Assembly (NCBI GenBank): GCA_002841275.1
Contig: PHET01000005.1
Coordinates: forward strand, 1-64,000
Length of the DNA: 64,000 bases
From: Actinobacteria bacterium HGW-Actinobacteria-7
GTDB lineage: Bacteria; Actinomycetota; Coriobacteriia; Anaerosomatales; PHET01
Direction: 5' to 3'
The notes below the pieces were generated by a model. That model was not told the origin of the DNA. It worked only from the letters and a program-made list of their open reading frames with translations, and searched no databases. Made by a program: the position numbers and the translations under genes. This document shows, in pieces, positions 1 to 7,771 of the stretch. The first letter of the stretch is position 1. Each line of letters begins with the position of its first letter.

Positions 1-503
1 GTGACGCTTCGTATCAGGAGGACGCAGGAGTATCGCGGGCAGATGTGTTCGTGGCTGCGACCGGTGACGATGACGACAACCTTGTGTCGTGTCAGCTCGC
101 AAAGACTGCGTTTGGCGTACCGCGCGCGATTTCTCGCGTGAACAATCCCAAGAACTAACGCATCTTCAACGCGCTCGGCATCGAGGCAATCTCCTCGACC
201 ACGATCATCTCCCGGATGATCGAAGAAGAGGCGACCATCGGCGATATCCGTACACTCACAAGCCTCCGCAAGGGGAACATGGCAATCGTGGAAATCGAGT
301 TGCCCTTAGACCGCTGCGTAGTGTGCGGCAAGAAGGTCGCTGCGCTCAAGCTCCCGGTGGACTGCATTCTCGTCGCACTGATCCGCGACGAAGAGGTCAT
401 CACAGTACACGGCGATACTGAGCTTGCCGCCGGCGACGTTATCATCGCCTTCACCAAGACCGAGCATGAAGCCAAGCTCAAGCGAGCGCTTACAGGGGAT
501 TAG
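1..503 (+). pseudogene. trkA: TrkA-type potassium-uptake regulatory subunit, 5' end outside window, in-frame stop
   Basis: Reading the frame that begins at base 3 gives the end of an RCK_N (NAD-binding Rossmann) domain followed by a full RCK_C domain, the layout of TrkA, the cytoplasmic gating subunit of Trk/Ktr potassium channels. A TAA at 156-158 interrupts the frame inside the conserved stretch NNPKN-stop-RIFNALGIE, where relatives have Q or E; a single C-to-T or G-to-T change explains it. Frame and protein similarity continue perfectly after the stop, so this is a point mutation, not a gene end. The RCK_C part could be re-initiated at ATG 216 (95 aa). The gene is followed within 5 bases by a small membrane protein and then trkH, a potassium-uptake operon. 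Identity is clear; whether the stop is real or a sequencing error cannot be told here. Confidence 0.8.
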
Positions 504-507
504 AACG

Positions 508-660
508 ATGGCTGTGAAGAGTCTCCCCGAGCGTTCTCTCACGCGTCTGGAACAGTGGCCGCTGTATATCGGTGGCATTCTTACCGAGGCGCTCTACGTT
601 CTCGTCCTCACCGGAGCAGCGCTCGTCATGGCGCTCGTCGCCAAGATGTTCTGGCGATGA
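508..660 (+). CDS. Small single-pass membrane protein between trkA and trkH
   Basis: A 50-residue protein starting at ATG 508, five bases after the trkA stop. It has a charged N-terminus (about residues 1-17) and one hydrophobic helix (about residues 20-46) ending in KMFWR. Its TGA overlaps the trkH start (ATGA at 657-660), so it is translationally coupled to the channel gene. I do not recognise a family. Position and size suggest a small accessory subunit of the Trk channel, in the way small membrane peptides accompany other potassium transporters, but that is inference from location only. It could also be a chance frame kept open between two genes, though the tight overlap on both sides argues for a real gene. 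Confidence 0.5.
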   Translation: MAVKSLPERSLTRLEQWPLYIGGILTEALYVLVLTGAALVMALVAKMFWR

Positions 661-2333
661 TTCTCCGTCCTCGCAAGCAGGATCACCTGCTCATAGGAAA
701 GTACACTGGCAAGATCGTCATCGGTGTCGGCATCCTCATGCTCATCCCGCTGGTCACCTCCCTCGTCTTCCAGGAATGGGACACGGCCGTCGATTTCGTC
801 ATCAGCATGTCGGCGTGCTTCATCTTCGGCTTCGGCACTCAGCTCGTATGCCGTACCGAGCGAGATCTCAGCTGGAGCCACGGTCTCGTCGTTGCCTCGG
901 GATCGTGGATTGTTGCAACCATTCTTGGCGCATTGCCACACTGGCTGTCCGGACACGAGGGTTCCTACCTGGACGCAATGTTCGATGTTATGAGCGGGTA
1001 TACCACCACAGGTATGTACTTATTGCAGGACCTCGACCACATCTCGCGGGGCCTCAATATGTGGCGACATCTGCTGACGTATGCGGGCGGTCAGGGAATC
1101 GTCGTGATCGCGCTTACGTTCTTGTTCAAGGGAACGGCTGGCGCATACAAGGTCTACGTCGGCGAGGGCAAGGACGAGCGGCTGCTGCCAAACGTAGTCC
1201 AGACTGCTCGCGCAATCTGGCTTGTGTCGCTCACCTGGCTTGGGATCGGAACAGCGGCATTGTTCGGCACAGGCATCTTGCTCGGGCAGGATCCGGTTCG
1301 GGCGTTCCTGCATGGTCTCTGGGTGTTCATGGGTGCGTGGTCGACGGGTGGTTTTGCGCCGCAGTCATACAACACGCTGTGGTTCCACTCGATTTCCTAT
1401 GAAGTCGTTACGGTGGTCATCATGATCGCCGGCTCACTGAACTTCGCGCTGCACTGGGCTCTGTGGACCGGCAATCGAAAAGAGGTACGCCGGAATATCG
1501 AGACCGTGAGTTTCGCCACCACACTCATGGTCATCACCATTGTCGCAACGTTCTGGCTTGCCAAAGCGGGCGTCTATCCCGACGCGATGTCGCTGTTCCG
1601 CAAGGCGTTCTATCAGCTGGCGTCTGGTCACACGACGACCGGCTTCTCGACCATCTACTCGAAGGCGTTCATCAGTCAGTGGGGTCCGGTCGGCATGATC
1701 GCGACGACCATCGCCATGGCGATTGGTGCCTCGGCGTGCTCAACCGGTGGCGGTATCAAAGGGATTCGCCTCGGCATCATCACGAAGGCCTTCCTTCAGG
1801 ACATTCGCAGGATGATCTCGCCGGAATCGGCGGTCGTGCGCGCGAAGTTCCATCACATTCGCGACATCTTCCTGGAAGACGGACTGGTGCGCAGCGCGCT
1901 CACGATCACCGTCGCGTACCTCACGATGTATGCGCTTGCATCCTTCATGGGGACGCTGTACGGCTGGGTGGCCCAACACGGGCTGCAGCCAACCGGTATG
2001 CCGGGAGCGGTGTACCTGACGGCCCCCGACGAAGTGCCGGAATCACAGGCCGCATGGGAACTCCAGACGGCGCTCGTCGGCTCGCCGGCGCCCAGTGCGC
2101 CAGACGAGTCAGGTTGCGGTGTGCGGCAGAATCCTGCGATACAGGTAGCCTTCACCATGCACCGCGGTCCGTATGACACCGTCTCGGATACCTACTCTCA
2201 GCTGGGTCAGTGGACCGCTACCAACGGCTTCGCGATGGTCGGACCTCCGCAGGAGGTATACTTGTCGGACCCGGCAGAGGTGCCTCCTGAGGAGTACCTC
2301 ACCGAGATCCGCTTCCCGGTGAGCAGAGGCTAG
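657..2333 (+). CDS. TrkH-type K+ channel subunit truncated and fused to a GyrI-like effector-binding domain
   Basis: Residues 1 to about 435 are a TrkH/KtrB potassium channel: the first three pore motifs are present (SGYTTTGM near 113, WSTGGFAP near 228, SGHTTTGFST near 323) and the STGGGIKGIR loop follows near 361. The fourth membrane-pore-membrane repeat, with its own selectivity-filter strand, is missing. From about nt 1960 the frame runs into the C-terminal part of a GyrI-like (AraC_E_bind) protein: one VYLTAPDEVPE end of the first half-repeat and a complete second half-repeat ending in YLTEIRFPV. Four filter strands are needed for a TrkH pore, so the product is unlikely to conduct. The reading frame is open across the junction. 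A deletion that joined trkH to a downstream gyrI-like gene, or a misassembly, is the simplest explanation. Start ATG 657 overlaps the preceding stop. Confidence 0.8.
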   Translation: MILRPRKQDHLLIGKYTGKIVIGVGILMLIPLVTSLVFQEWDTAVDFVISMSACFIFGFGTQLVCRTERDLSWSHGLVVASGSWIVATILGALPHWLSGHEGSYLDAMFDVMSGYTTTGMYLLQDLDHISRGLNMWRHLLTYAGGQGIVVIALTFLFKGTAGAYKVYVGEGKDERLLPNVVQTARAIWLVSLTWLGIGTAALFGTGILLGQDPVRAFLHGLWVFMGAWSTGGFAPQSYNTLWFHSISYEVVTVVIMIAGSLNFALHWALWTGNRKEVRRNIETVSFATTLMVITIVATFWLAKAGVYPDAMSLFRKAFYQLASGHTTTGFSTIYSKAFISQWGPVGMIATTIAMAIGASACSTGGGIKGIRLGIITKAFLQDIRRMISPESAVVRAKFHHIRDIFLEDGLVRSALTITVAYLTMYALASFMGTLYGWVAQHGLQPTGMPGAVYLTAPDEVPESQAAWELQTALVGSPAPSAPDESGCGVRQNPAIQVAFTMHRGPYDTVSDTYSQLGQWTATNGFAMVGPPQEVYLSDPAEVPPEEYLTEIRFPVSRG

Positions 2334-2335
2334 TC

Positions 2336-2710
2336 ATGGAGGCGAAAGGCGAGCCTGTCGCGGCCGCCTTGATCAGGGTGAAGCCGGTCGCCGATCTCGA
2401 CGAGATCGCGGCACGAGTTTGTGCGCACGAAGACGTCATCTTCGACCGCTTCCACATCGCGCGAGTCGGCGTGTTTGGCTCATTCGTCCACGGGCGGCAA
2501 TCACCGCATAGTGACGTCGATCTGCTCGTCGAGTTCACGGAGGCGCCGGGGAACTTCAGCTACTTCGAGCCGCTCGAGTACCTGCAGACGCTACTGGGCA
2601 GAAACGTCGACGTCGTCCAGCCCGGCGCGTTACGCGGGGATCTCCGCGATTCGGTGCTAAACGACGCCGTCTATGTCTTCTCGGCGTTAGGTCGGATTGT
2701 CCGCCGTTAG
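2336..2710 (+). CDS. MNT-type minimal nucleotidyltransferase
   Basis: A 124-residue protein with the polymerase-beta nucleotidyltransferase signature: GSFVHGR followed by SDVDLLVEF, giving the GS motif and the two catalytic aspartates. The N-terminal 45 residues are a helical extension. Such MNT proteins are usually antitoxins that AMPylate or otherwise block an adjacent HEPN RNase (type VII TA). No HEPN gene is next to it: the flanking genes are the trkH chimera 3 bases upstream and a convergent LysE gene whose stop directly abuts. It is therefore an orphan, or the HEPN partner was lost in the rearrangement that created the chimera. Family assignment is firm; function in this context is unknown. 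Confidence 0.85.
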   Translation: MEAKGEPVAAALIRVKPVADLDEIAARVCAHEDVIFDRFHIARVGVFGSFVHGRQSPHSDVDLLVEFTEAPGNFSYFEPLEYLQTLLGRNVDVVQPGALRGDLRDSVLNDAVYVFSALGRIVRR

Positions 2711-3346
2711 TCAGCTCAGCTGCCCCCAGGCGAGCCCGGCCGCGATCCACCACATGATGATGCCGATGACCACATCGAGCGCACGCCACGTGCCTGGTCG
2801 TTCGAAGAACGGGGCCAGAAGACGAGCACCGAAGCCCAGCGCCGAGAACCACGCGAGCGACGCGATGCACGCCCCGGCGACGAACCACCATCGTGCAACG
2901 CCAACGTGCTGAGCTGCGATGCTTCCCAACAACACAACTGTGTCGAGGTAGACATGCGGGTTCAACAGGCTCACGGCGAGCGTCGCCGAGATGGCCGCGC
3001 TCATACCGCTGAAGCGGGCGGGCGCTCCTGCGGTCTTCTCGGAAAGTGAACCGGGGTGCAAGGCCGTCCGGAAGGCGGATGCACCATAGAACGCCAGGAA
3101 AGCAGCACCGCCCCACGCCGCAATGGCAGTGACCGCTGGGAATGCCGCCACAAGACTCCCGAAGCCTGCACCCCCGGCGACAATCAGGACCCAGTCAACT
3201 AGGACGCAGATGGCCACCACGACGGCCACTTGGTTGCGCGCGATTCCGTTGCGCAGCACAAAAGCGTTCTGGGCACCGATCGCGATGATCAGAGTGGCGC
3301 CCAGCGCCGCCCCCGAGATCAGTGACGAGATGTAGATGCCGGTCAC
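2711..3346 (-). CDS. LysE/ArgO-family amino-acid exporter
   Basis: A 211-residue inner-membrane protein with six predicted helices and the LysE family N-terminal signature (GATLIIAIGAQNAFVLRNGI), typical of ArgO/LysE exporters of basic amino acids (usual length about 200-210). The GTG at 3346 is chosen as start because AGGAGG stands eight bases upstream and the protein then has the family length; the frame stays open further upstream but without a site. The gene is transcribed divergently from a spermidine-synthase-like gene and converges with the MNT gene. Substrate (Arg, Lys or another cationic compound) cannot be read from the sequence. Confidence 0.88.
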   Translation of the reverse strand: MTGIYISSLISGAALGATLIIAIGAQNAFVLRNGIARNQVAVVVAICVLVDWVLIVAGGAGFGSLVAAFPAVTAIAAWGGAAFLAFYGASAFRTALHPGSLSEKTAGAPARFSGMSAAISATLAVSLLNPHVYLDTVVLLGSIAAQHVGVARWWFVAGACIASLAWFSALGFGARLLAPFFERPGTWRALDVVIGIIMWWIAAGLAWGQLS

Positions 3347-3380
3347 TGCACTGCCTCCTGAACGTGCGGGTGAGTGTGCC

Positions 3381-3419
3381 ATTGTACCCGACCCCACACA
3401 GCCACCACCCGCGTATACT
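3381..3419. promoter_or_regulatory. Divergent -10 elements between lysE and the spermidine-synthase-like gene
   Basis: TACAAT on the minus strand (3381-3386) is placed to serve the LysE gene, and TATACT on the plus strand (3414-3419) the spermidine-synthase-like gene. No good -35 hexamer stands at 17 bases from either, so these are candidates by -10 similarity and position only. The plus-strand box implies transcription starts near 3425, which excludes start codons upstream of that point for the plus-strand gene. Confidence 0.35.
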
Positions 3420-3462
3420 CGGCGCACTGGAAGCGCGATTGCACGACAGGATACGAGGCTGC

Positions 3463-4302
3463 GTGTACGAAACCGAGACTGCCCACCACCACCTCCGCGT
3501 GACTGACATCGACGGCGTGCGGCTGCTCACTTTCGAACGCAACAACCAATCTTCGATGCACCTCGACGATCCGTTCGCGACTGATATCCGCTATGTGGGC
3601 TACCTGCATCTGGCGCTCGCTGTCTGCCCATCGGCGACCAAGACGCTGGTGGTCGGCCTGGGTGGTGGGACAGTGGTCAAGCAGATGTGGCGCGACTACC
3701 CATGGATGAACGTCGATGCCGTCGAGATCGACTCGGACGTCATCGATGTATGCCGCGACTACTTCGCCTTGCCTGATGACGAGCGAATCCGCGTGATTTG
3801 CGAAGAAGGTCGCGCGTACCTCGAGCGAACCTCTGAGCGCTACGACATCATCATCATCGACGCCTTCGATGATGATCACGTTCCGCGCCAGCTGCTCACC
3901 GCCGAGTTCCTGAGGGTGTGCAAGGAGCGCCTCACGCCCTCAGGAGTGATTGTCTACAACGTGATCGGCTCCTTGCGTGGCTCCAGAAGCAAGCCGTTCT
4001 CGAACCTGTATCGCGTGGCAGCCGGCCGCTGGAGCAACGTCTGGGTCTTCCCGCTCGACCTGGCCGATGAGCACGTTGAGAGCACACGGAACATAGTGGT
4101 ACTCGCCAGTGACGCCGACGTGAGCACGGTGGGCCTGGAGACGCGAATTTCGAACCGGGTGAACGGGATGGTATGCGTGCCCGCGTTCGAGCGGTTCGGC
4201 GAGGACCTCTACCGAGGATCGATCAGAGCCGAGACACTCGTGCCGACCAATGAGCCGAGGTTCGCTGGCAGAAGCAGACGGCAGAGCCCCGAGAGCCCGT
4301 GA
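3463..4302 (+). CDS. Spermidine synthase-like methyltransferase-fold protein
   Basis: The protein has a polyamine-synthase fold: a short N-terminal beta domain (HHHLRVTDIDGVRLLTFE), then the nucleotide-binding motif VVGLGGGTVVKQM, the acidic VEIDSDVIDVCRDYF strand that binds the ribose of SAM or decarboxylated SAM, and IIIDAFDDDHVPRQLLTAEFL at the active site. These enzymes transfer aminopropyl groups to putrescine, but many soluble homologues of this length (about 280 residues here) are of unknown substrate. The GTG at 3463 is used because homology begins there and a -10 box ends at 3419; a TTG at 3439 behind GGAAG is an alternative. It stands alone, divergent from lysE. Confidence 0.75.
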   Translation: MYETETAHHHLRVTDIDGVRLLTFERNNQSSMHLDDPFATDIRYVGYLHLALAVCPSATKTLVVGLGGGTVVKQMWRDYPWMNVDAVEIDSDVIDVCRDYFALPDDERIRVICEEGRAYLERTSERYDIIIIDAFDDDHVPRQLLTAEFLRVCKERLTPSGVIVYNVIGSLRGSRSKPFSNLYRVAAGRWSNVWVFPLDLADEHVESTRNIVVLASDADVSTVGLETRISNRVNGMVCVPAFERFGEDLYRGSIRAETLVPTNEPRFAGRSRRQSPESP

Positions 4303-4305
4303 TAG

Positions 4306-4704
4306 TCACTCGGGCAGTCGGCCGATTACCTTCATCATCTGCTCCTGGTGATGGTGCACAACTGATTCCGGAGTGCCCCACGACGCAGCCGTCGACGCCA
4401 GGGCATCGCATGCACCCACGATCGTCTCTTTGGTCGGCTGGTCGAAGTCGCCACCCGCTCGCTTGAACGCGACCCTGACGGCCCCCAGAACGCTGCGCTC
4501 GAGGGCCTTCTCGTCGCCAGGCAGGCCCATGGTCTCCTTGGTCTGCGCGAACGTGATCCTCTGCGCAGTCAGAAAACACTTCACTACGAGATCGCGTGCC
4601 TTGTATGCATCGAGTTCGATAAGCTCAGCTTCACTGACGACCCAGCGATCTGGCACCACGCCCGACATCGACTCCCCCACTTCCTTCTTGAAGTGTCCAT
4701 CCAT
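4306..4704 (-). CDS. Conserved hypothetical cytosolic protein
   Basis: A 132-residue acidic, largely helical protein without membrane segments or signal peptide. I do not recognise the family. ATG 4704 is preferred over an ATG at 4752 because GGGGGA stands eight bases upstream. The C-terminal half contains a His-rich patch (SVVHHHQEQMM), and the middle contains regular amphipathic helices. It converges with the spermidine-synthase-like gene (stops 3 bases apart) and lies about 120 bases downstream of the cation ATPase, with no sign of coupling to either. Confidence 0.6.
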   Translation of the reverse strand: MDGHFKKEVGESMSGVVPDRWVVSEAELIELDAYKARDLVVKCFLTAQRITFAQTKETMGLPGDEKALERSVLGAVRVAFKRAGGDFDQPTKETIVGACDALASTAASWGTPESVVHHHQEQMMKVIGRLPE

Positions 4705-4824
4705 GCGTCGTTCCCCCGCACCTGTCCTATTAGGGCACATTAGCACCCTCAAGTGGCCATCCGCTGTGACGGATTACCATACCCCGTGGGTATTCTTGCC
4801 GCAGCGACCACCCCTCACCGCGGT

Positions 4825-7536
4825 TCACGCACCCGCCAAGTCGCTGTGGCGCTTGACCAGCTTCTCGACCTCAACCGCCCAAAACACCACCGTGGACGCG
4901 GCGACCGCCACGATCAACTCCGACGATGAGAGCGCCTGCGTCCGAAACACCGGCTGCAGGAACGGCACGTAGATAATGGCGAGCTGGAGCACGACAGTCA
5001 ATGCCACGGCTCCTGCCAGCGGCTTGTTGGATAGAACCCCCTGCCGGAAGAACGAGTCTCTGCCGGAACGAACCGCAAGCACATGACCCATCTGGCTGAA
5101 GCACAACACAGTGAACACCATCGTCTGCCAGTGAGTATCACCCAAGCGTATCGATGCCGCCTGAATGACTAGGCAGACAGCTCCCATGAGAAGGCCGACC
5201 CAGATGATGTGCGCACCCAGGCCGTGGGCAAAGATGCTTTCGCCGGGCGGCCGGGGCGGCCGGGACATGACGCCGCGCTCGTGTGGCTCGGCCGCGAGTG
5301 CGAGACCCGGCAACCCATCAGTCGCCAGGTTGATCCACAGGATATGTATCGGCAGCAGCGGAATGGGAAGGCCGACCAGCGGCGCGAGCATGATGGTCCA
5401 GATCTCTCCGGAGTTGCTCGCCATCGCATACTTGATGAACTTCCGAATGTTGTCGAAGATGCGTCTGCCCTCGCGGACGGAACCGACTATGGAAGCGAAG
5501 TTGTCGTCAAGCAGCACCATGTCTGCAGCCTCCTTGGCCACGTCGGTGCCGGTCACCCCCATAGCGATTCCGATGTCGGCGCGTGCCAGAGCCGGCGCGT
5601 CGTTCACTCCGTCCCCTGTCATACCCACGTATTCGCCCTTGTCTTGGAGCGCTCGCACGATCTTGAGCTTCTGTGCAGGCGCGACGCGAGCGTATACGCG
5701 CACGTCTTCAACGCGTTGCTCGAATTGCGCCAGTTCGAGCTGGTCGAGCTCCGCGCCCGTCATCAGCTGACTCTCGTCGCGGGCGATGCCCAGGCGTTTC
5801 GCGATCGCCATCGCAGTCGCCGGGTGATCGCCTGTTACCATCACCGGCGTGATGCCGGCTTCGAGGCATGTTCGTACCGCCTCTTCGGCCTCCGGCCTCG
5901 GCGGGTCGACTAAGGCGGCGAGTCCAAGCACCGTCAAGTCGCTCTCTACCGCGTCGATACTCTGCTCGCCCGGTAGTTCCTCAAGCCGCCTCATTCCGAA
6001 TCCCAGGACTCTGAGCCCGTCTGCCGCCCACCTGCGCGTCGCCTGCGCGAACTCATCGGCCTCAAGCGGCGCAAGGGAGCCGTCCTCGGCGATTCGCGAA
6101 GTCGACCGCTGCAGGATCGCCTCGGCGGCTCCCTTCGTGAATGCGATGTAGCCGCCTCCTGGCTCCGCGTGGATCGTGGTCATGAGCTTGCGCTCGGAGT
6201 CGAACGGGAGCTCCGCCACGCGCGGGAACTCGACGGCGAGAACGAGCGAATCGAACCCAGCCCGGTACGCGGCCTCGAATAGAGCGACCTCGGTGGGGTC
6301 ACCCATGAGTGCAGCGGGGCCTTCGGTGGGATTGCCGGTGACGTCGTTGGACAACGCCATCGCCGTGGCCAACCACGACTCAGCGCTGTCGGGCGCCACG
6401 CTTCCCGCGTACGGTAGCCCCGGCTCGGCGGTTGACCCCACCGCAACCCGCTCGACCGTCATGCGATTCGCCGTGAGCGTGCCGGTCTTGTCGGTGCAGA
6501 TGAAGGTGACCGACCCGAGAGTCTCAACTGCAGGTAGCCGTCGTACCAGTGTCGCGGTCTTCACGAGCCGCCGAGCCCCCAGCGCAAGGGTCACGGTGGC
6601 AACCGCGGGCAGGGCCTCGGGCACCGCGGCCACCGCGAGACTCACGGCGGTCAGGAACATGACCAGTGGGTCCGCTCCCCGAAGAAGCCCGATCACGAAC
6701 ACCAGACCGCACAAGGCGATCGCCGCGAGACTCAGCGTCTTGCCGAACTGCGCGAGCCGCTTCTGCAGCGGCGTCTTTGAGCCGCTTGTCTCCTGAAGCA
6801 GGGTCGCGATACGTCCCAGCTCGGTATCGAGGCCCACCGACGCGACCACGCCCACACCGCGTCCGTAGACGACGTGCGTGCCTCGGTACGCCATGTTGAT
6901 CCGATCGCCAAGCGGCAGGTCGTCGCTCTCAAGCCGGGCTGTGTGCTTGTCGACGGGCATCGACTCGCCGGTAAGCGCCGCCTCGGCGATGCGTAGTCTG
7001 GCCGACTCGACCACCCTGATGTCGGCGGGAACGATGCGACCCGCATCGAGCAGTACGACATCACCAACGGTAAGCTCCTCCGCGCGGATCTCACGGACGC
7101 GGCCGTCACGCCTGACTGTCGCCGTCTCGCCCGACATGCGCTTCAGGGCCTCCATCGCCCGTTCCGCCCGGTACTCCTGAACCACTCCGATGACCGCATT
7201 CAGAATCACGATGACGATGATGGCGATCGTGTCGACCACCTCGCCGAGCACTCCCGAGACCAGCGCCGCGCCCATCAACAACAGAATCAGGAAGTCCGAG
7301 AACTGCCCGGCGATCATCGAAAGCACGCTTCGAGGCTTCTTCTCAGGGAGGGCGTTCGGGCCGAATGCCGTGAGCCGACGCGCTGCTTCGACCTCATCAA
7401 GCCCGTCGATGTGGCTCACGAGCGCGTCGAACGCGTCGCTCACTCCTACAGCATGGGGGGTCTCGATCCCGATTCCGTCGCACCGGCGATCCGTCGGAAC
7501 GTGCGGCACGCATCCAGGCGTTGGCGCCTTCTCCAC
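4825..7536 (-). CDS. P2A-type cation-transporting ATPase (Ca2+/Mn2+ exporter)
   Basis: A 903-residue P-type ATPase: N-terminal cation ATPase domain, actuator TGES loop (LTGESMPVD), phosphorylation motif DKTGTLT (Asp about 349), nucleotide-binding KGAAE, hinge TGDGVNDAPAL, and ten predicted helices. Residues that bind calcium in SERCA are kept: Glu in PEALP (M4), Asn and Glu in SNSGEIW (M5), and Asn, Thr, Asp in NLATDGLP (M6). This places it with P2A pumps that expel Ca2+ and often Mn2+ from the cytoplasm. GTG 7536 is chosen because GGAGG stands seven bases upstream; open frame further upstream covers the riboswitch and is not coding. The leader carries a yybP-ykoY element (7551-7669), so expression probably answers to Mn2+. 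Confidence 0.93.
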   Translation of the reverse strand: MEKAPTPGCVPHVPTDRRCDGIGIETPHAVGVSDAFDALVSHIDGLDEVEAARRLTAFGPNALPEKKPRSVLSMIAGQFSDFLILLLMGAALVSGVLGEVVDTIAIIVIVILNAVIGVVQEYRAERAMEALKRMSGETATVRRDGRVREIRAEELTVGDVVLLDAGRIVPADIRVVESARLRIAEAALTGESMPVDKHTARLESDDLPLGDRINMAYRGTHVVYGRGVGVVASVGLDTELGRIATLLQETSGSKTPLQKRLAQFGKTLSLAAIALCGLVFVIGLLRGADPLVMFLTAVSLAVAAVPEALPAVATVTLALGARRLVKTATLVRRLPAVETLGSVTFICTDKTGTLTANRMTVERVAVGSTAEPGLPYAGSVAPDSAESWLATAMALSNDVTGNPTEGPAALMGDPTEVALFEAAYRAGFDSLVLAVEFPRVAELPFDSERKLMTTIHAEPGGGYIAFTKGAAEAILQRSTSRIAEDGSLAPLEADEFAQATRRWAADGLRVLGFGMRRLEELPGEQSIDAVESDLTVLGLAALVDPPRPEAEEAVRTCLEAGITPVMVTGDHPATAMAIAKRLGIARDESQLMTGAELDQLELAQFEQRVEDVRVYARVAPAQKLKIVRALQDKGEYVGMTGDGVNDAPALARADIGIAMGVTGTDVAKEAADMVLLDDNFASIVGSVREGRRIFDNIRKFIKYAMASNSGEIWTIMLAPLVGLPIPLLPIHILWINLATDGLPGLALAAEPHERGVMSRPPRPPGESIFAHGLGAHIIWVGLLMGAVCLVIQAASIRLGDTHWQTMVFTVLCFSQMGHVLAVRSGRDSFFRQGVLSNKPLAGAVALTVVLQLAIIYVPFLQPVFRTQALSSSELIVAVAASTVVFWAVEVEKLVKRHSDLAGA

Positions 7537-7550
7537 GGTCACTCCTCCAT

Positions 7551-7669
7551 TGAAGGGGTCGGAGAAGGTCTCGCACTCGAGGACTGATCCTCGATGACAG
7601 CTCCGGAGCTTGATCGCTCGTGGTGACGGACTGTCTTCCGGTTGCCCCGGACAGCTACTCCCCTTCACC
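7551..7669 (-). promoter_or_regulatory. yybP-ykoY (Mn2+) riboswitch in the leader of the P2A ATPase
   Basis: On the minus strand the leader shows the hallmarks of this class: a closing helix made by TGAAGGGG (7660-7667) and CCCCTTCA (7551-7558), the conserved GGGGAGTAGC loop that follows the 5' strand, and the second conserved loop CGAGACCTT near 7566-7575. The two loops dock and hold Mn2+ in solved members. The 3' strand of the closing helix ends one or two bases before the GGAGGA ribosome-binding site, which suggests control of translation initiation. Family members commonly control P-type ATPases and other Mn2+ exporters. A covariance-model search with the Rfam yybP-ykoY model would confirm it. 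Confidence 0.82.
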
Positions 7670-7771
7670 ACCGATGATACCCGTTGACGGCCGGTGATGG
7701 GGAATCGGAAGCGCTTCTGCCCTCCTCGTCGCGTTACCATGTGGTTCAACGGCACACGAGCGGGGGACAGC

